In this document: positions 1 through 8,238 of the stretch, in pieces
Layout of the letters: each line of letters opens with the position of its first letter
How positions within the stretch are numbered: the stretch's first letter is position 1
Notes under the pieces: generated by a model
What the model saw: the letters and a program-made list of their open reading frames with translations, nothing else
Told to the model about the DNA's origin: nothing
The model's database searches: none
Program-made: the position numbers and the translations under genes
Source of the DNA: Metamycoplasma auris 15026
GTDB taxonomy: Bacteria; Bacillota_I; Bacilli_A; Mycoplasmatales; Metamycoplasmataceae
Length of the DNA stretch: 64,000 nt
Assembly (NCBI RefSeq): GCF_000367765.1
Contig: NZ_AORI01000005.1
Location: 28,996-92,995, forward strand
Direction: 5' to 3'

Positions 1-504
1 AGTAGTGATATTAAATCTACTTCAATTAAAAATGAGTTAGTTAAGATTGCAAAAAATGGAAAAATATCAACAAATTATTGATTTTGAGATGAAAAAAATA
101 AGTATGCAAGCAATATTCTTAAATACATAGGAAGTTTGCAAGCAATTCAACTAAATAACTCAGTTGCAATCTTAAATGCCAATGATTTATACAGTTATAT
201 TTCTTCTAATCCTGATGAAAAAAGAGTTGTTTTAGGTTATTTAAATAAAGTTGATATCTTAATTATTAATAACTTAACACTTGGCATAAAACCTCAATGA
301 TTTTTGGATTATTTAATAAATATTATTGAAACACGCACAACTAAAGAACTTCCAATTTTAATTTCATCCTCAAGAAATATAGCATCATCAAAAACAAGAT
401 TTTTATCCAACTATTATTATTCCAAAGAACAGCAAACAAATGATGTTGAAGACTTATTTAAATCAATTATATCTTCAAACTTTGAATTGATTCATATTAA
501 ATAA
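1..504 (+). CDS. DnaC/DnaI-like helicase-loader ATPase, C-terminal part
   Basis: Partial gene: the N-terminus and any Walker A motif lie left of the window. The visible 167 residues read through two in-frame TGA codons and end with TAA. A Walker B-like strand reads VDILIINNLTLG, followed by a helix and a sensor-1-like ELPILISSSRN strand, the layout of the C-terminal AAA+ half of DnaC/DnaI/IstB proteins. In the usual motif the strand ends in Asp-Asp; here it is Asn-Asn, which may reduce ATP hydrolysis. In the ICE it probably helps load a helicase during element replication. Family assignment is from motif layout only. Confidence 0.55.
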
Positions 505-526
505 CAAATAAATTGAAAGAAGATAT

Positions 527-607
527 ATGTTTTTTCGTGTTGATTGTAAAAAAAGGTACAAAAAAATGAAGAAAACTAGACAGCAATTTAAAAAAGAATG
601 AAACTAG
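527..607 (+). CDS. tiny basic ORF (26 aa), doubtful
   Basis: An ATG with an upstream AAAGAAG opens 26 codons rich in Lys/Arg (it contains KKTRQQFKKEW) and stops at TAG one base before the next ORF. It may be a short leader translationally coupled to the 609 ORF, or the real N-terminus of that ORF separated by a frameshift. No homology can be claimed. Confidence 0.2.
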
Positions 608-608
608 T

Positions 609-791
609 TTGTTTTTATATGGAGAATTAAAGGAATTAGCCAAACTTTGTGATTCATATGGTGAGCCCGAACCATTCTCAGACGAAGCAGAATATCAAGA
701 CTTCTACTACGATAGACTTCTAACTGTTTTTGATGTATTAGAACATTGGAAAGCACAGTATCATAAAAAACAAATTAAAAACAAGGAGTAA
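609..791 (+). CDS. small acidic hypothetical ICE protein
   Basis: A 60-aa ORF opens with TTG directly after the preceding tiny ORF and ends 5 nt before the ArdC-like gene. It is acidic in the middle (GEPEPFSDEAEYQDFYYD) and basic at the end, with no signal peptide or membrane segment. Its tight spacing between the DnaC-like and ArdC-like genes and the AAGGAG inside its end, which serves the next gene, suggest one transcription unit. The start is uncertain because no ATG and no good ribosome binding site is present. Function unknown. Confidence 0.4.
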   Translation: MFLYGELKELAKLCDSYGEPEPFSDEAEYQDFYYDRLLTVFDVLEHWKAQYHKKQIKNKE

Positions 792-796
792 AAACT

Positions 797-1759
797 ATTA
801 CTAAAAAAGAATTAAAAAAGCAAGAAATTAACAAAGAAATTGAAAAGTTTATTGAACAAAGTAACAAAGAATTAGATGAATATTTCTTAGATATTAATAA
901 GATGCAAGATTTTCTTTCTTTTAGTGCCCAAATTAAGTCTAAATATTCGTATAGAAACACTAACTGAATAAAGAAGCAATATAAAGGAGCATCTATAGTT
1001 AAGACTTATTCAGATTGAAAAAAAGACAATATAGAAGTACGTAAAGGTCAACATGGAATAAAAATATTGCGTCCTATTTTTGCTGAAGTTGTAGAAATTG
1101 AAAATAAGGTTATTCCAAAGAAAAAATGGGATGATGCAATATTGCAAAAAATCAAAAATAATGAACTAGAAGTTCAAAATGTTTTAAGAAGTTTTGGAAT
1201 CTCATATGTATTTGATATTTCACAAACTTTTTTACCTAAAGAAAAATATCCAAAAAACTATTTCGATTCTTGGTATCGTAAAAACAAACCAGACCCAACT
1301 TTAGATGAAAAATGTTCAATAATTTTTAATGTTCTTTCAAGAATTATTGAAAGAAAGGGATGAAAAATTAATACTGATGCAACACTGGGACTTGTTCAAG
1401 GACAAACTACATTTCTTTTAAAAGAAATTAAACTTAACAAACTTAATGAACTTCATGAAAACTTAAACACTTTATTCCATGAATATGCGCATATTCTATG
1501 TGAACATGATAAATCTAAGATTTCTTTAGGACTTAAAGAATATCAAGCAGAACTAGTCGCTTATACTTGTCATAAACACATCAACATTGAAGTTAAAGAA
1601 CATAGTTTTAAGTACATGAAAGGTTGATTAAAGGATATTAATGCTTCACAAAAAAGAGCAATTGTTGACCAAATAATAAGAGTTTCTAAGGAAATTGTTA
1701 ATGAGTTGGAAGATGAACTAAGAGCAATGGAATTGGAGACCAACAAAACTATCAATTAA
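797..1759 (+). CDS. ArdC-like antirestriction/zincin protein
   Basis: The protein has 320 aa. Residues about 35-95 resemble the N-terminal ssDNA-binding domain of ArdC proteins (SFSAQIKSKYSYRN, then Trp-Lys-Lys, then VRKGQHGIKILRP). The second half holds a zinc metalloprotease motif, FHEYAHILCEH (HExxH plus a downstream His), then a Glu-containing helix (YQAELVAY) that may give the third ligand. ArdC proteins of plasmids and ICEs enter recipients with the transferred strand and protect it from restriction. No ATG lies near the N-terminus; AAGGAG at 783-788 sits 8 nt before ATT at 797, so ATT is the best start. It follows the 609 ORF by 5 nt and is closed by a hairpin terminator. Confidence 0.75.
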
Positions 1760-1781
1760 TTTGTTAATTTATTTAATAAAA

Positions 1782-1830
1782 AAATATCCACATTCTTTTT
1801 TGATAAAGTACAAGTGGATATTTATGTTTT
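1782..1830 (+). terminator. terminator after ArdC-like gene
   Basis: AAATATCCAC (1782-1791) pairs with GTGGATATTT (1814-1823), followed by ATGTTTT. It lies 22 nt after the ArdC-like stop codon. Confidence 0.6.
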
Positions 1831-1834
1831 ACTA

Positions 1835-1929
1835 TAATAAGAAATTGTACAGCGCAAAAATATGTGGAAGTCCATACTTTTTTATTCTAATGTTTTATTC
1901 TAATAAGAAATTGTACACTGCAAAAATAT
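1835..1929 (+). repeat. two-copy 29-nt direct repeat
   Basis: A 29-nt sequence beginning TAATAAGAAATTGTACA at 1835-1863 recurs at 1901-1929 with two differences, offset by 66 nt. The spacers also look related. No coding function is evident; an ORF through it exists only because of the repeat. Confidence 0.6.
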
Positions 1930-1995
1930 ATATTTTGCATAAAATAAACTTTAGATTAATTTTAAGTTTCTACCATTTTCCCACCATAGTGGTAG

Positions 1996-2098
1996 AAAAG
2001 TGGTAGAATAATGTTGAGATAATTATCTCTATTATTAGGTAGATTATTGTTTCAAACTACCCTCGGGTGTCTGGGCACTCGGGAACAAAAGAAACAAT
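1996..2098 (+). ncRNA. structured RNA element, copy 1
   Basis: About 103 nt almost identical to 3845-3949. The core at 2049-2095 is closed by GTTTC/GAAAC and contains a hairpin GGGTG-TCTGGG-CACTC whose loop GGG can pair with the CCC before it, giving a possible pseudoknot. A GAGATAATTATCTC palindrome precedes it. Copy 1 lacks its own terminator: it runs directly into the promoter of the next small RNA, as if that gene were inserted between core and terminator. A small RNA is inferred from structure and repetition. Confidence 0.5.
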
Positions 2099-2116
2099 AT
2101 ATGTTATAATAAATGT

Positions 2117-2226
2117 GTTCCTAATAAGAACTATATTGGCAGTGTGGTTCTACTGACCCTGTATGACTTAGAGATTACGAAATGAGGAGAGTGAACCAAA
2201 CATAGGTATTTACCTATGTTTTTTTA
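2117..2226 (+). ncRNA. candidate small RNA with own promoter and terminator
   Basis: An extended -10 box TGTTATAAT (TATAAT at 2105-2110) predicts a start near 2117. A hairpin CATAGGTATTTACCTATG followed by seven T ends it near 2226. Inside, GGTTC (2146-2150) can pair with GAACC (2193-2197). The strand carries GGAGAGTG at 2186-2193, complementary to CACTCTCC in the next small RNA. No ORF of useful length is present. Confidence 0.5.
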
Positions 2227-2347
2227 TTATAATTTCTAATATGAGTAAATTATTTATAAGTTACTATATGCCCTTGTATATTAGTAGGCTTCTATTAGCT
2301 CAAATAAAAAAATAACCGAAGCAAAAAATGTGTGTTATAATATTTTT

Positions 2348-2458
2348 TAGAAACTTAGTTTTCTTGATTATTAGTGGATTAGTTTCAACCACTCTCCGAT
2401 CCTGGTACTCGGGTTAAAAAAAGAAACGAATGTAGGTTTTTCTACCTACATTTTTTTT
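2348..2458 (+). ncRNA. structured RNA element, copy 2 (divergent)
   Basis: Extended -10 TGTTATAAT (TATAAT 2336-2341) and a strong terminator (TGTAGG at 2431-2436, CCTACA at 2445-2450, then eight T) frame an RNA of about 110 nt. The core 2382-2427 is closed by GTTTC/GAAAC as in copies 1 and 3. Inside, CCGA pairs with TCGG, and ACCA before it can pair with TGGT in the loop. The paired positions differ from copies 1 and 3 while pairing is kept, which supports a conserved fold. Confidence 0.55.
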
Positions 2459-2790
2459 ACAGATTTCTTTTAAAAAACAAGTATAGGGAGTTTATATTTT
2501 GTTTTCATTGGGTTACAGAACTAGTAACATCTAAAAAAGAATAGAATAATTAGTCACCAATTATAGATTGCTTTTTTATTTATGATAGAAAACTAAAAGA
2601 AAATAAAATGAGCATTATTATATTTATACACATCTATTAACATAGGGAATTAATTATTAGTGTAAAAAAAGTAATCATAAACATACTTCTTTAAGTTCGG
2701 TTCCTATCTTTACTAAGATATATTTAATAGATTACTAAATAGAATAACATATATATAATTATTTATTGTCTTTATATAGTATTCCAAATT
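2459..2790. other. non-coding gap
   Basis: AT-rich sequence between two small RNA units. I see no ORF, repeat or convincing hairpin in it. Confidence 0.5.
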
Positions 2791-2813
2791 GAAATATATG
2801 CTATAATAATGGT

Positions 2814-2960
2814 AATTCTAGTTGGAATTGGAGAGTGAGCTTTTTCGAGAAACTCCTAAAAACGCGTATCGGGAGTTATACTTTATCTGACCGGACTATA
2901 AATTAACTTAGTCAAAAAATAAAAAGTAGCTGCTGCCTTTAGGGGCAGCTTTTATTTTAT
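2814..2960 (+). ncRNA. leader or antitoxin-like RNA upstream of the 2972 gene
   Basis: TGCTATAAT (TATAAT 2802-2807) predicts transcription from about 2814. GGAG (2830) and CTCC (about 2853) can pair, and a second arm CGGGAGTTATA follows. A GC-rich terminator (GCTGCC 2932-2937, GGCAGC 2944-2949, then T-rich) sits only 12 nt before the ATG of the next gene. A terminator between an RNA and a toxin-like gene is the typical layout of type III toxin-antitoxin loci, but no tandem repeat is visible here. Protein-gene attenuation is an alternative. Confidence 0.5.
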
Positions 2961-2971
2961 AATTTATTAAT

Positions 2972-3616
2972 ATGATTCAATCGCTAATAGCACATATTTA
3001 TAAAGATAGATTGACAAATAACGTATTACCAATTGCAAAAAATAAAGATAATACTTATATTTCTGCAAAAGATAAGAAATTAAATCGCCCTTATTTAGTA
3101 ATTTTTTCTAATAAAAAAGTCTATTATTTACCAATTAAAACAATTAATAAATATAATAGGTTTGCAACATTTAAAGACATTACAAATACAAATATTAGAG
3201 ATAAAAATATTTATGGCCAAAGTGGACTTCTAGGTAATTCAATTAATTGCTCAGTAATAAATATAATGGATAAACAAATGTTTTTAGATTTATTTGACTT
3301 AAAAAGCAATTTAAACAATGTCAAAGTTAATGATAAGATTTATCGTAAAGTAATGCTGAAATTAAATAAGAATCTAATCTCAAATAACATTTGATTCTCA
3401 CAAGTGACAGGGTTTCAAAATAATCAAACTCAATTTCTTTGGGAAAGCGAAATTGATATCAATATTAAAAAAGAAATTATAGATTTTATAAAAATATATA
3501 AAGAAACATGAGATAGCAATTTTATATCTTTAGATAAATTAAAAGTACTAAATCTAAAAAAAGAAGAAATTAATGAGTTAAAAGAACATTTCATTAGATT
3601 AGGTTGCTCAGAATAA
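2972..3616 (+). CDS. possible ToxN/AbiQ-like toxin or hypothetical protein
   Basis: A 214-aa protein, read through two in-frame TGA codons. The N-terminal 110 residues have strands RPYLVIFSNKKVYYLPIKT and, later, SVINIMDKQMFLDLF and an IYRKVMLKLNKNL helix, resembling the order in ToxN/AbiQ endoribonucleases (RPY strand, Y..P strand, N-M segment, Y..L helix). The C-terminal 70 residues are helical and charged. No ribosome binding site is obvious before ATG 2972. It stands alone, preceded by a terminator and a promoter-driven RNA and flanked by copies of a structured RNA. Homology is suggested by pattern only; a MazF-fold relative or an unrelated ICE protein is possible. Confidence 0.4.
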
Positions 3617-3844
3617 AACAACACTAAAACCTAAGTTAATATTAGTAATTAAAATAATAGTATTTGAAATTAATTTATATATTAGCTATTGCTACTTATG
3701 TTAGGCCAATGGTACAAACAGTAGATTATTTAGTATTTTTCAATACATTTATCAACAATTTTTACATTTTATGCACATATCTTGTTGTTTTATAAATATA
3801 TTTATTAGCACTTTTTCTACCATATAGGTGAAAAGAACAACAGG
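3617..3844. other. non-coding gap before RNA element copy 3
   Basis: No gene. TTTCTACCA near 3812 and GGTAGAA near 3850 form an inverted repeat before RNA element copy 3; a related inverted repeat precedes copy 1. Confidence 0.4.
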
Positions 3845-3977
3845 AAAAGTGGTAGAATAATGTTGAGATAAATATCTCTATTATTAGGTAGATTATTGTT
3901 TCAAACTACCCTCGGGTGTCTGGGCACTCGGAGAACAAAAGAAACAATTGTAGGTTTAAATACCTACAATTTTTTTT
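3845..3977 (+). ncRNA. structured RNA element, copy 3, with terminator
   Basis: The first 105 nt match 1996-2098 with only two or three differences. The core is 3898-3945 (GTTTC/GAAAC closing pair). It ends in its own terminator: ATTGTAGGT (3947-3955), ACCTACAAT (3962-3970) and eight T. The terminator resembles those of copy 2 and of the 2117 RNA. The promoter is unclear. Confidence 0.55.
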
Positions 3978-4079
3978 ACAAAATTACACTTTTTTTCTTT
4001 ACAGATTTCTAGTAAAAAGGTTTACAAGATTTGCAATAGAAAACTACTACATAATGTAGTAGTCAAAGATTTTTTATTT

Positions 4080-6746
4080 TTAATTTATTTCCTTATATAT
4101 CTCACTAAAATTTGGTCATCTTGAGCTTTGCCAATTGTTGGTGTATCAAAAAAACCTGCTTTTTGATTTAACATTTTTTACTTTTCAATCACTTAAATCT
4201 TGGTTGAAAGATTTGGCACCATAGAACATCATGGTCATGTCTTGGAGAGATTTAGGTTTTCATTTATATAAAGGTTGGTTGAAGGAAGTGGCTTCCTTGA
4301 ACATAAAGCTCATATCTGTGACTTTTTCAACATTTCAACTATTAAGATTTTGATTGATTTTAGAGCCTCTAAATGTATGACTCATATTAACTATATTAGA
4401 AGTATTTCATTCATCAAGACCTATTATATGATTTGTATCAACTGCTGAAAAAGCATTTTTTAAACTAGTAATTTTAGATGGTAATGATTTTGGGACTTTA
4501 TTAATGTTGTATGGCATTTTAACCATTGTAAATAGATCATTTTCTTTATAGTATCCAATCTCAATAATTTCCTCAATGTCTGTGTGAAAGGCTAAATTAG
4601 GTAAGTGAATATGATATGTTTTCTTTATTTTTCCATTTCTTAACTTGTATGTAGTAGGCACGTATGATTTCCCAAAGGTAACAAAAAAATGATTTGTTGG
4701 AAAACGAGGAATTGTTGAAAAAGTCAATTTAGATTTATCATAGAATAGGGTAGGAGTATATCTCTTAATAATACTTAATACAGGATTCTCTGCGATACTT
4801 CAATTTTTCATAATATGAACACAAGCTATGTCTCACTGTGAAATATCTTGATTGAAAGAAGTTGCTTTATAAAACATGTTTTCCATGGTTTCTACTTGCC
4901 ATGTATCTCACTTATCTAATGGTTGGTTGAAGGAAGTGGCTTCATTGAACATATAGTTCATATTTTTAACATTTGAGACATCTCAATCATTTAATGGTTG
5001 GTTGAAGTAATGAGCCTGACTGAACATACCAGACATATTTTCTACTTGTGATACATCTCAACCTGAAATATCTTGATTAAAATTAGGTGCATCTTCAAAA
5101 ACACTCTCCATATTATTAATACTTGAAGTATCTCATTTCTCAATACCCTCAATCTTAAAACTATTATTGCCTTTAAAGATTTCTTTTATACTAGTTACTA
5201 CTTCAGGAAGTTGCTTTGGAACTTTATCAATGTGTTTTGGCATTCTAGGTGCTCTAATTAAACCTGTGGTTTCATCTTTATAGTATCCTATTTCAAGTAT
5301 TTCTTCAATGTTTTCATAACCTATATCAATATTATTTAAATCCTTAGCAAGTGTTGTATATATTATTCCATTTTTTGCTTTAAATCTTGTGGGTTTAGTG
5401 TTTGCTTCTTTTTTAGCATAATATCCTAATTCAATGTCTTCATTATCTATTGAAACCTTTATAATAGATTCTAATGAATGAGGTCGCCTATTTATTCTAG
5501 GTACATAACCTCAATCATTTATAAAATTATCTCTACTAGGTTTAATATATGAATATTTTGTTGGTGAAGGTTTGTTATCATATCTTAATTTTGCATTTTT
5601 TAAAATAGGAAATCTTTCTTCATATTCTTTAATTGTTCTTTTAAGTTTGTTAGAAATAACTAATTCTGAGTGATATGTTGTTATTTCAGGAACTACTTTT
5701 TCATACCACAGATATTTAATAACTTCTTTTGCACTTAGATTTTCTTTAAAAAATCTTAAGTTAATAGGATGACTAAGGATTTCAACATCAAAAGTTTTGC
5801 TAGGTTCTTTATTTAATATGTCAGATTCATTACCATTTTTTAAGAATAATTTTTCTTTCAAATATGAGTCATTGATGAATAAATTATCATCCAAAATAAC
5901 TTGGGGAAGATTATGATAATTCTTTGCTACATCTTCTTTTAACATTGATAACACATTGCCATAGGTTTGTCCACTTTTAATCTTACTTAAAGTTTCTTTA
6001 TCCCAGGTATCCTTAATTAGTCTTTCTAATGCAGGTAGAACTTCATTAATAAAAGAAGGTCGAGGTTTTCTTCAGATTCTTTCATCTAAAGTAGGGGCAT
6101 TATTATAAATAGAATCATTAACAATATCCTTTAATTCATTTTCAAATTTGTCAGTAATTTCTTTTAAGCTTTGTGCAAAAGTGGCTATATCTTTTTTCTT
6201 TAAGATATTTACTAATGCTGGAGCATCAAAATAAATGTTGTATTTTTTTCCTTGGTAAGTTAAAACTTCTTTTTCATATTTTTCTTTAGTTTTTGTATAT
6301 GCTTCTGCAATATATTTGTATTGCATAAGTTGAACAAATCTTTCATATGAATCTCAATAAAGTTTTATTGCATCTAATAATTCGACTATATCAATTTTGT
6401 TTTTGCTATTTGGGTCACCAAAAACCTCTTTAATAAAGTCTTCAACTTCATTTAGAGTAGCAGTTAGTTTGCTTGTATCATTGCTTCTTAGAGCAATATC
6501 AATTGCACTGCGAAGTTTTTTATAACTAGCTGCATATTTATCATTTAATTTAATTTCATCAGCACTAGCATCTCATAAATTAATAAGGGATGCTTTTTGG
6601 ACTAGAAGTTTATTTTTTATCAAAGAAGATTGTGAAATACTCTTTTCTTTTTTACATGAAATTGCTAATAAAGGTAAAAAAGAGGTTAGGGGAATAAGGG
6701 AAAATAATAGTAGTTTGTTAATAGTATTTTTTGGATTAGTGGACAT
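4080..6746 (-). CDS. DUF285/BspA-like repeat surface lipoprotein
   Basis: An 888-aa lipoprotein with signal peptide and lipobox (LLAISC, Cys about residue 31). The N-terminal half is helical and charged. From about residue 535 come 25-26-aa repeats of the type WDVSNVKNMNYMF..A.SFNQPL, with further copies at the C-terminus (about 775-870). These DUF285 repeats occur in many mycoplasma surface proteins and are thought to mediate adhesion or antigenic display. Trp of each repeat is mostly TGA. AGGAGG lies 7 nt before the ATG. It is the last gene of the conjugation operon, following the 4-TM protein by 136 nt, so it may be cargo rather than part of the transfer machine. Confidence 0.85.
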
Positions 6747-6882
6747 TAATTGCCTCCTTTTTAGAATGAAGAAGATAGATTAGTTACATAATTAAAATAA
6801 ATTAAAATAATTAAGGATTTATATACTATAAAATTATAGTTCTTTAAGATTAAATAAAGTGTCGTTTTATTAAGTAATTTTT

Positions 6883-7650
6883 TTATGTTTTTTTGCTTAA
6901 TCTCAGCATTTTTTTAGATATAAGAATAAATAACGCTATTGGCATTAAAACTAAAAGAAATATGCTTCATAAAAAGACTTTAAAACAAAACTTATGAGTT
7001 GCTGATTTTAATCTGGAGATTTCTAAATAATCAATTGAAGATATTGAAAAAAAGAGTTCAAAGTTATTTCTTCTAATTTTTAAAGAAATAGCTTTAAATA
7101 TATAAGTCATTGCTATTAGAATTAAAATTGAAACAAGAAATCAGATAAATGCTTTGGGGTCGCTAAAACTATTATGGAGATTAATTCTTTTTACTATAGT
7201 TTGATTTTTAATTTTTGATAATCCATAAATTATTGCTGTAAAGATTGATAAGTAGAATATACAAGAAAAAGCAATTCAAAAACTAGTTGCTTGTTTTTTT
7301 AAAAGATTGCGATAAGTTTTTAAAAAGAATAATGGAGTAAAGTTTTGGGCATTTGTTTCATTTAGAACAATTGACCATGCTTTTTTTAAAGTAACTATAT
7401 CAATTGATATTAAAATTATTTCAATAATTGAATATAAAGAATAAAAGCTAGGAAGAATATAAAATCACCAAGGAGTTATATGAACATTCTTTCCATTATT
7501 AATAATTTCAAGATAAACTCTTTTAGTAGCTATTAAGAATATTGTGATAACTGAAATAAATAATAAAATTAAGAAGAATATTAATGATAAAGACTTAGTC
7601 TTTTTTTCAAAATTGATAAGTCTATACATACCATTTTGTTGGGTTTCCAT
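6883..7650 (-). CDS. ICE multi-spanning membrane protein
   Basis: A 255-aa protein with about four hydrophobic segments (one near residues 25-45, others around 105-130, 160-185 and 215-240) separated by basic loops. An ATG five codons upstream (7665) is possible, but GGAGAAG lies 6 nt before ATG 7650 and overlaps the upstream one, so 7650 is preferred. It sits between ssb and the BspA-like gene in the conjugation operon. No enzyme motif is visible. It may belong to the transfer apparatus or to the surface cargo; I cannot name a family. Confidence 0.65.
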
Positions 7651-7726
7651 ATATTTCTTCTCCATTTTTTAGCGTTTAATATTTATTAAGAATTATTTTA
7701 TTTAATAGTTATCTCCTTGAAGAATT

Positions 7727-7744
7727 AAGGGTAATGTTACCCTT
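7727..7744. other. perfect hairpin in the ssb to membrane-protein gap
   Basis: AAGGGTAA (7727-7734) and TTACCCTT (7737-7744) form a perfect 8-bp inverted repeat in the 105-nt gap. On the plus strand it is followed by five T; on the operon strand the T-run is weak, so it may be a partial terminator or RNA-processing site. An unused strong SD (AAGGAG on the minus strand, 7712-7717) lies just beyond it with no ORF attached. Confidence 0.45.
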
Positions 7745-7755
7745 TTTATTACATT

Positions 7756-8232
7756 CTAATAGTGGTCATCTCATGTCAAACCATCATAATCATCATCATA
7801 AGATGAAAGGGATTGTTGATTTGGTGATTTATTTGGAGAAACAAAAGCATTATCTAGATTATTTTTAGAGGAAATAGTTACATTTAATGCTCTTCTTTTT
7901 TCAATTGTTTCTTTAGTTTCAAGAGGTTCAATAGATTTAACATCAATAAAGTAATGACTTGATGCTTGATTATTGTCATTTTTTTGATTTATATATGTTA
8001 ATTGTCCTTTAACCAAGACATAGTCTCCCTTATCTAAAAATCTATTAACAAATGATGCAATTGAATTAAATGCAGAGCAGCTAATATAATCTACTTCTCT
8101 CATTTTATTATTAAGATTTGGTACATAATCTTTTTTTACTGCTAAACTGAACTTAGAAAATGCTTTACCATTTATAGTTACACCTTCATATGGCTTTGTT
8201 GTTAATCGCCCTGTTAAAATTACACTATTCAT
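7756..8232 (-). CDS. ssb: ICE single-stranded DNA-binding protein
   Basis: A 158-aa OB-fold SSB. The start MNSVILTGRLTTKP, then FSLAVKKDYV, VDYISCSAFNSIA and KGDYVLVKGQLTY, are standard SSB strands. The tail ends in DDDYDGLTWDDHY, an acidic tip that differs from the usual DDDIPF. It starts 6 nt after the TraE-like stop, so the two are translationally linked. It probably coats transferred single strands. Family membership is clear, and the genomic place within the transfer operon marks it as the ICE copy rather than the chromosomal one. Confidence 0.9.
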
Positions 8233-8238
8233 ATATTG

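Noticed and set aside
1761..2006. 81-codon plus-strand ORF
   Set aside because: It runs through the terminator and the 29-nt direct repeats, has no SD and low-complexity composition; it is a by-product of the repeat.
2835..2906. GTG-initiated leader peptide within the RNA upstream of the toxin-like gene
   Set aside because: No SD before the GTG, and the segment is better explained by RNA structure.
1996..3977. CRISPR array
   Set aside because: Only three copies, spaced irregularly (hundreds of bases), with promoters and terminators between them and no cas genes.
7709..7720. Unused SD (AAGGAG on minus strand) as evidence for a small gene
   Set aside because: The following ATT frame stops after two codons, and no other start is suitably placed.
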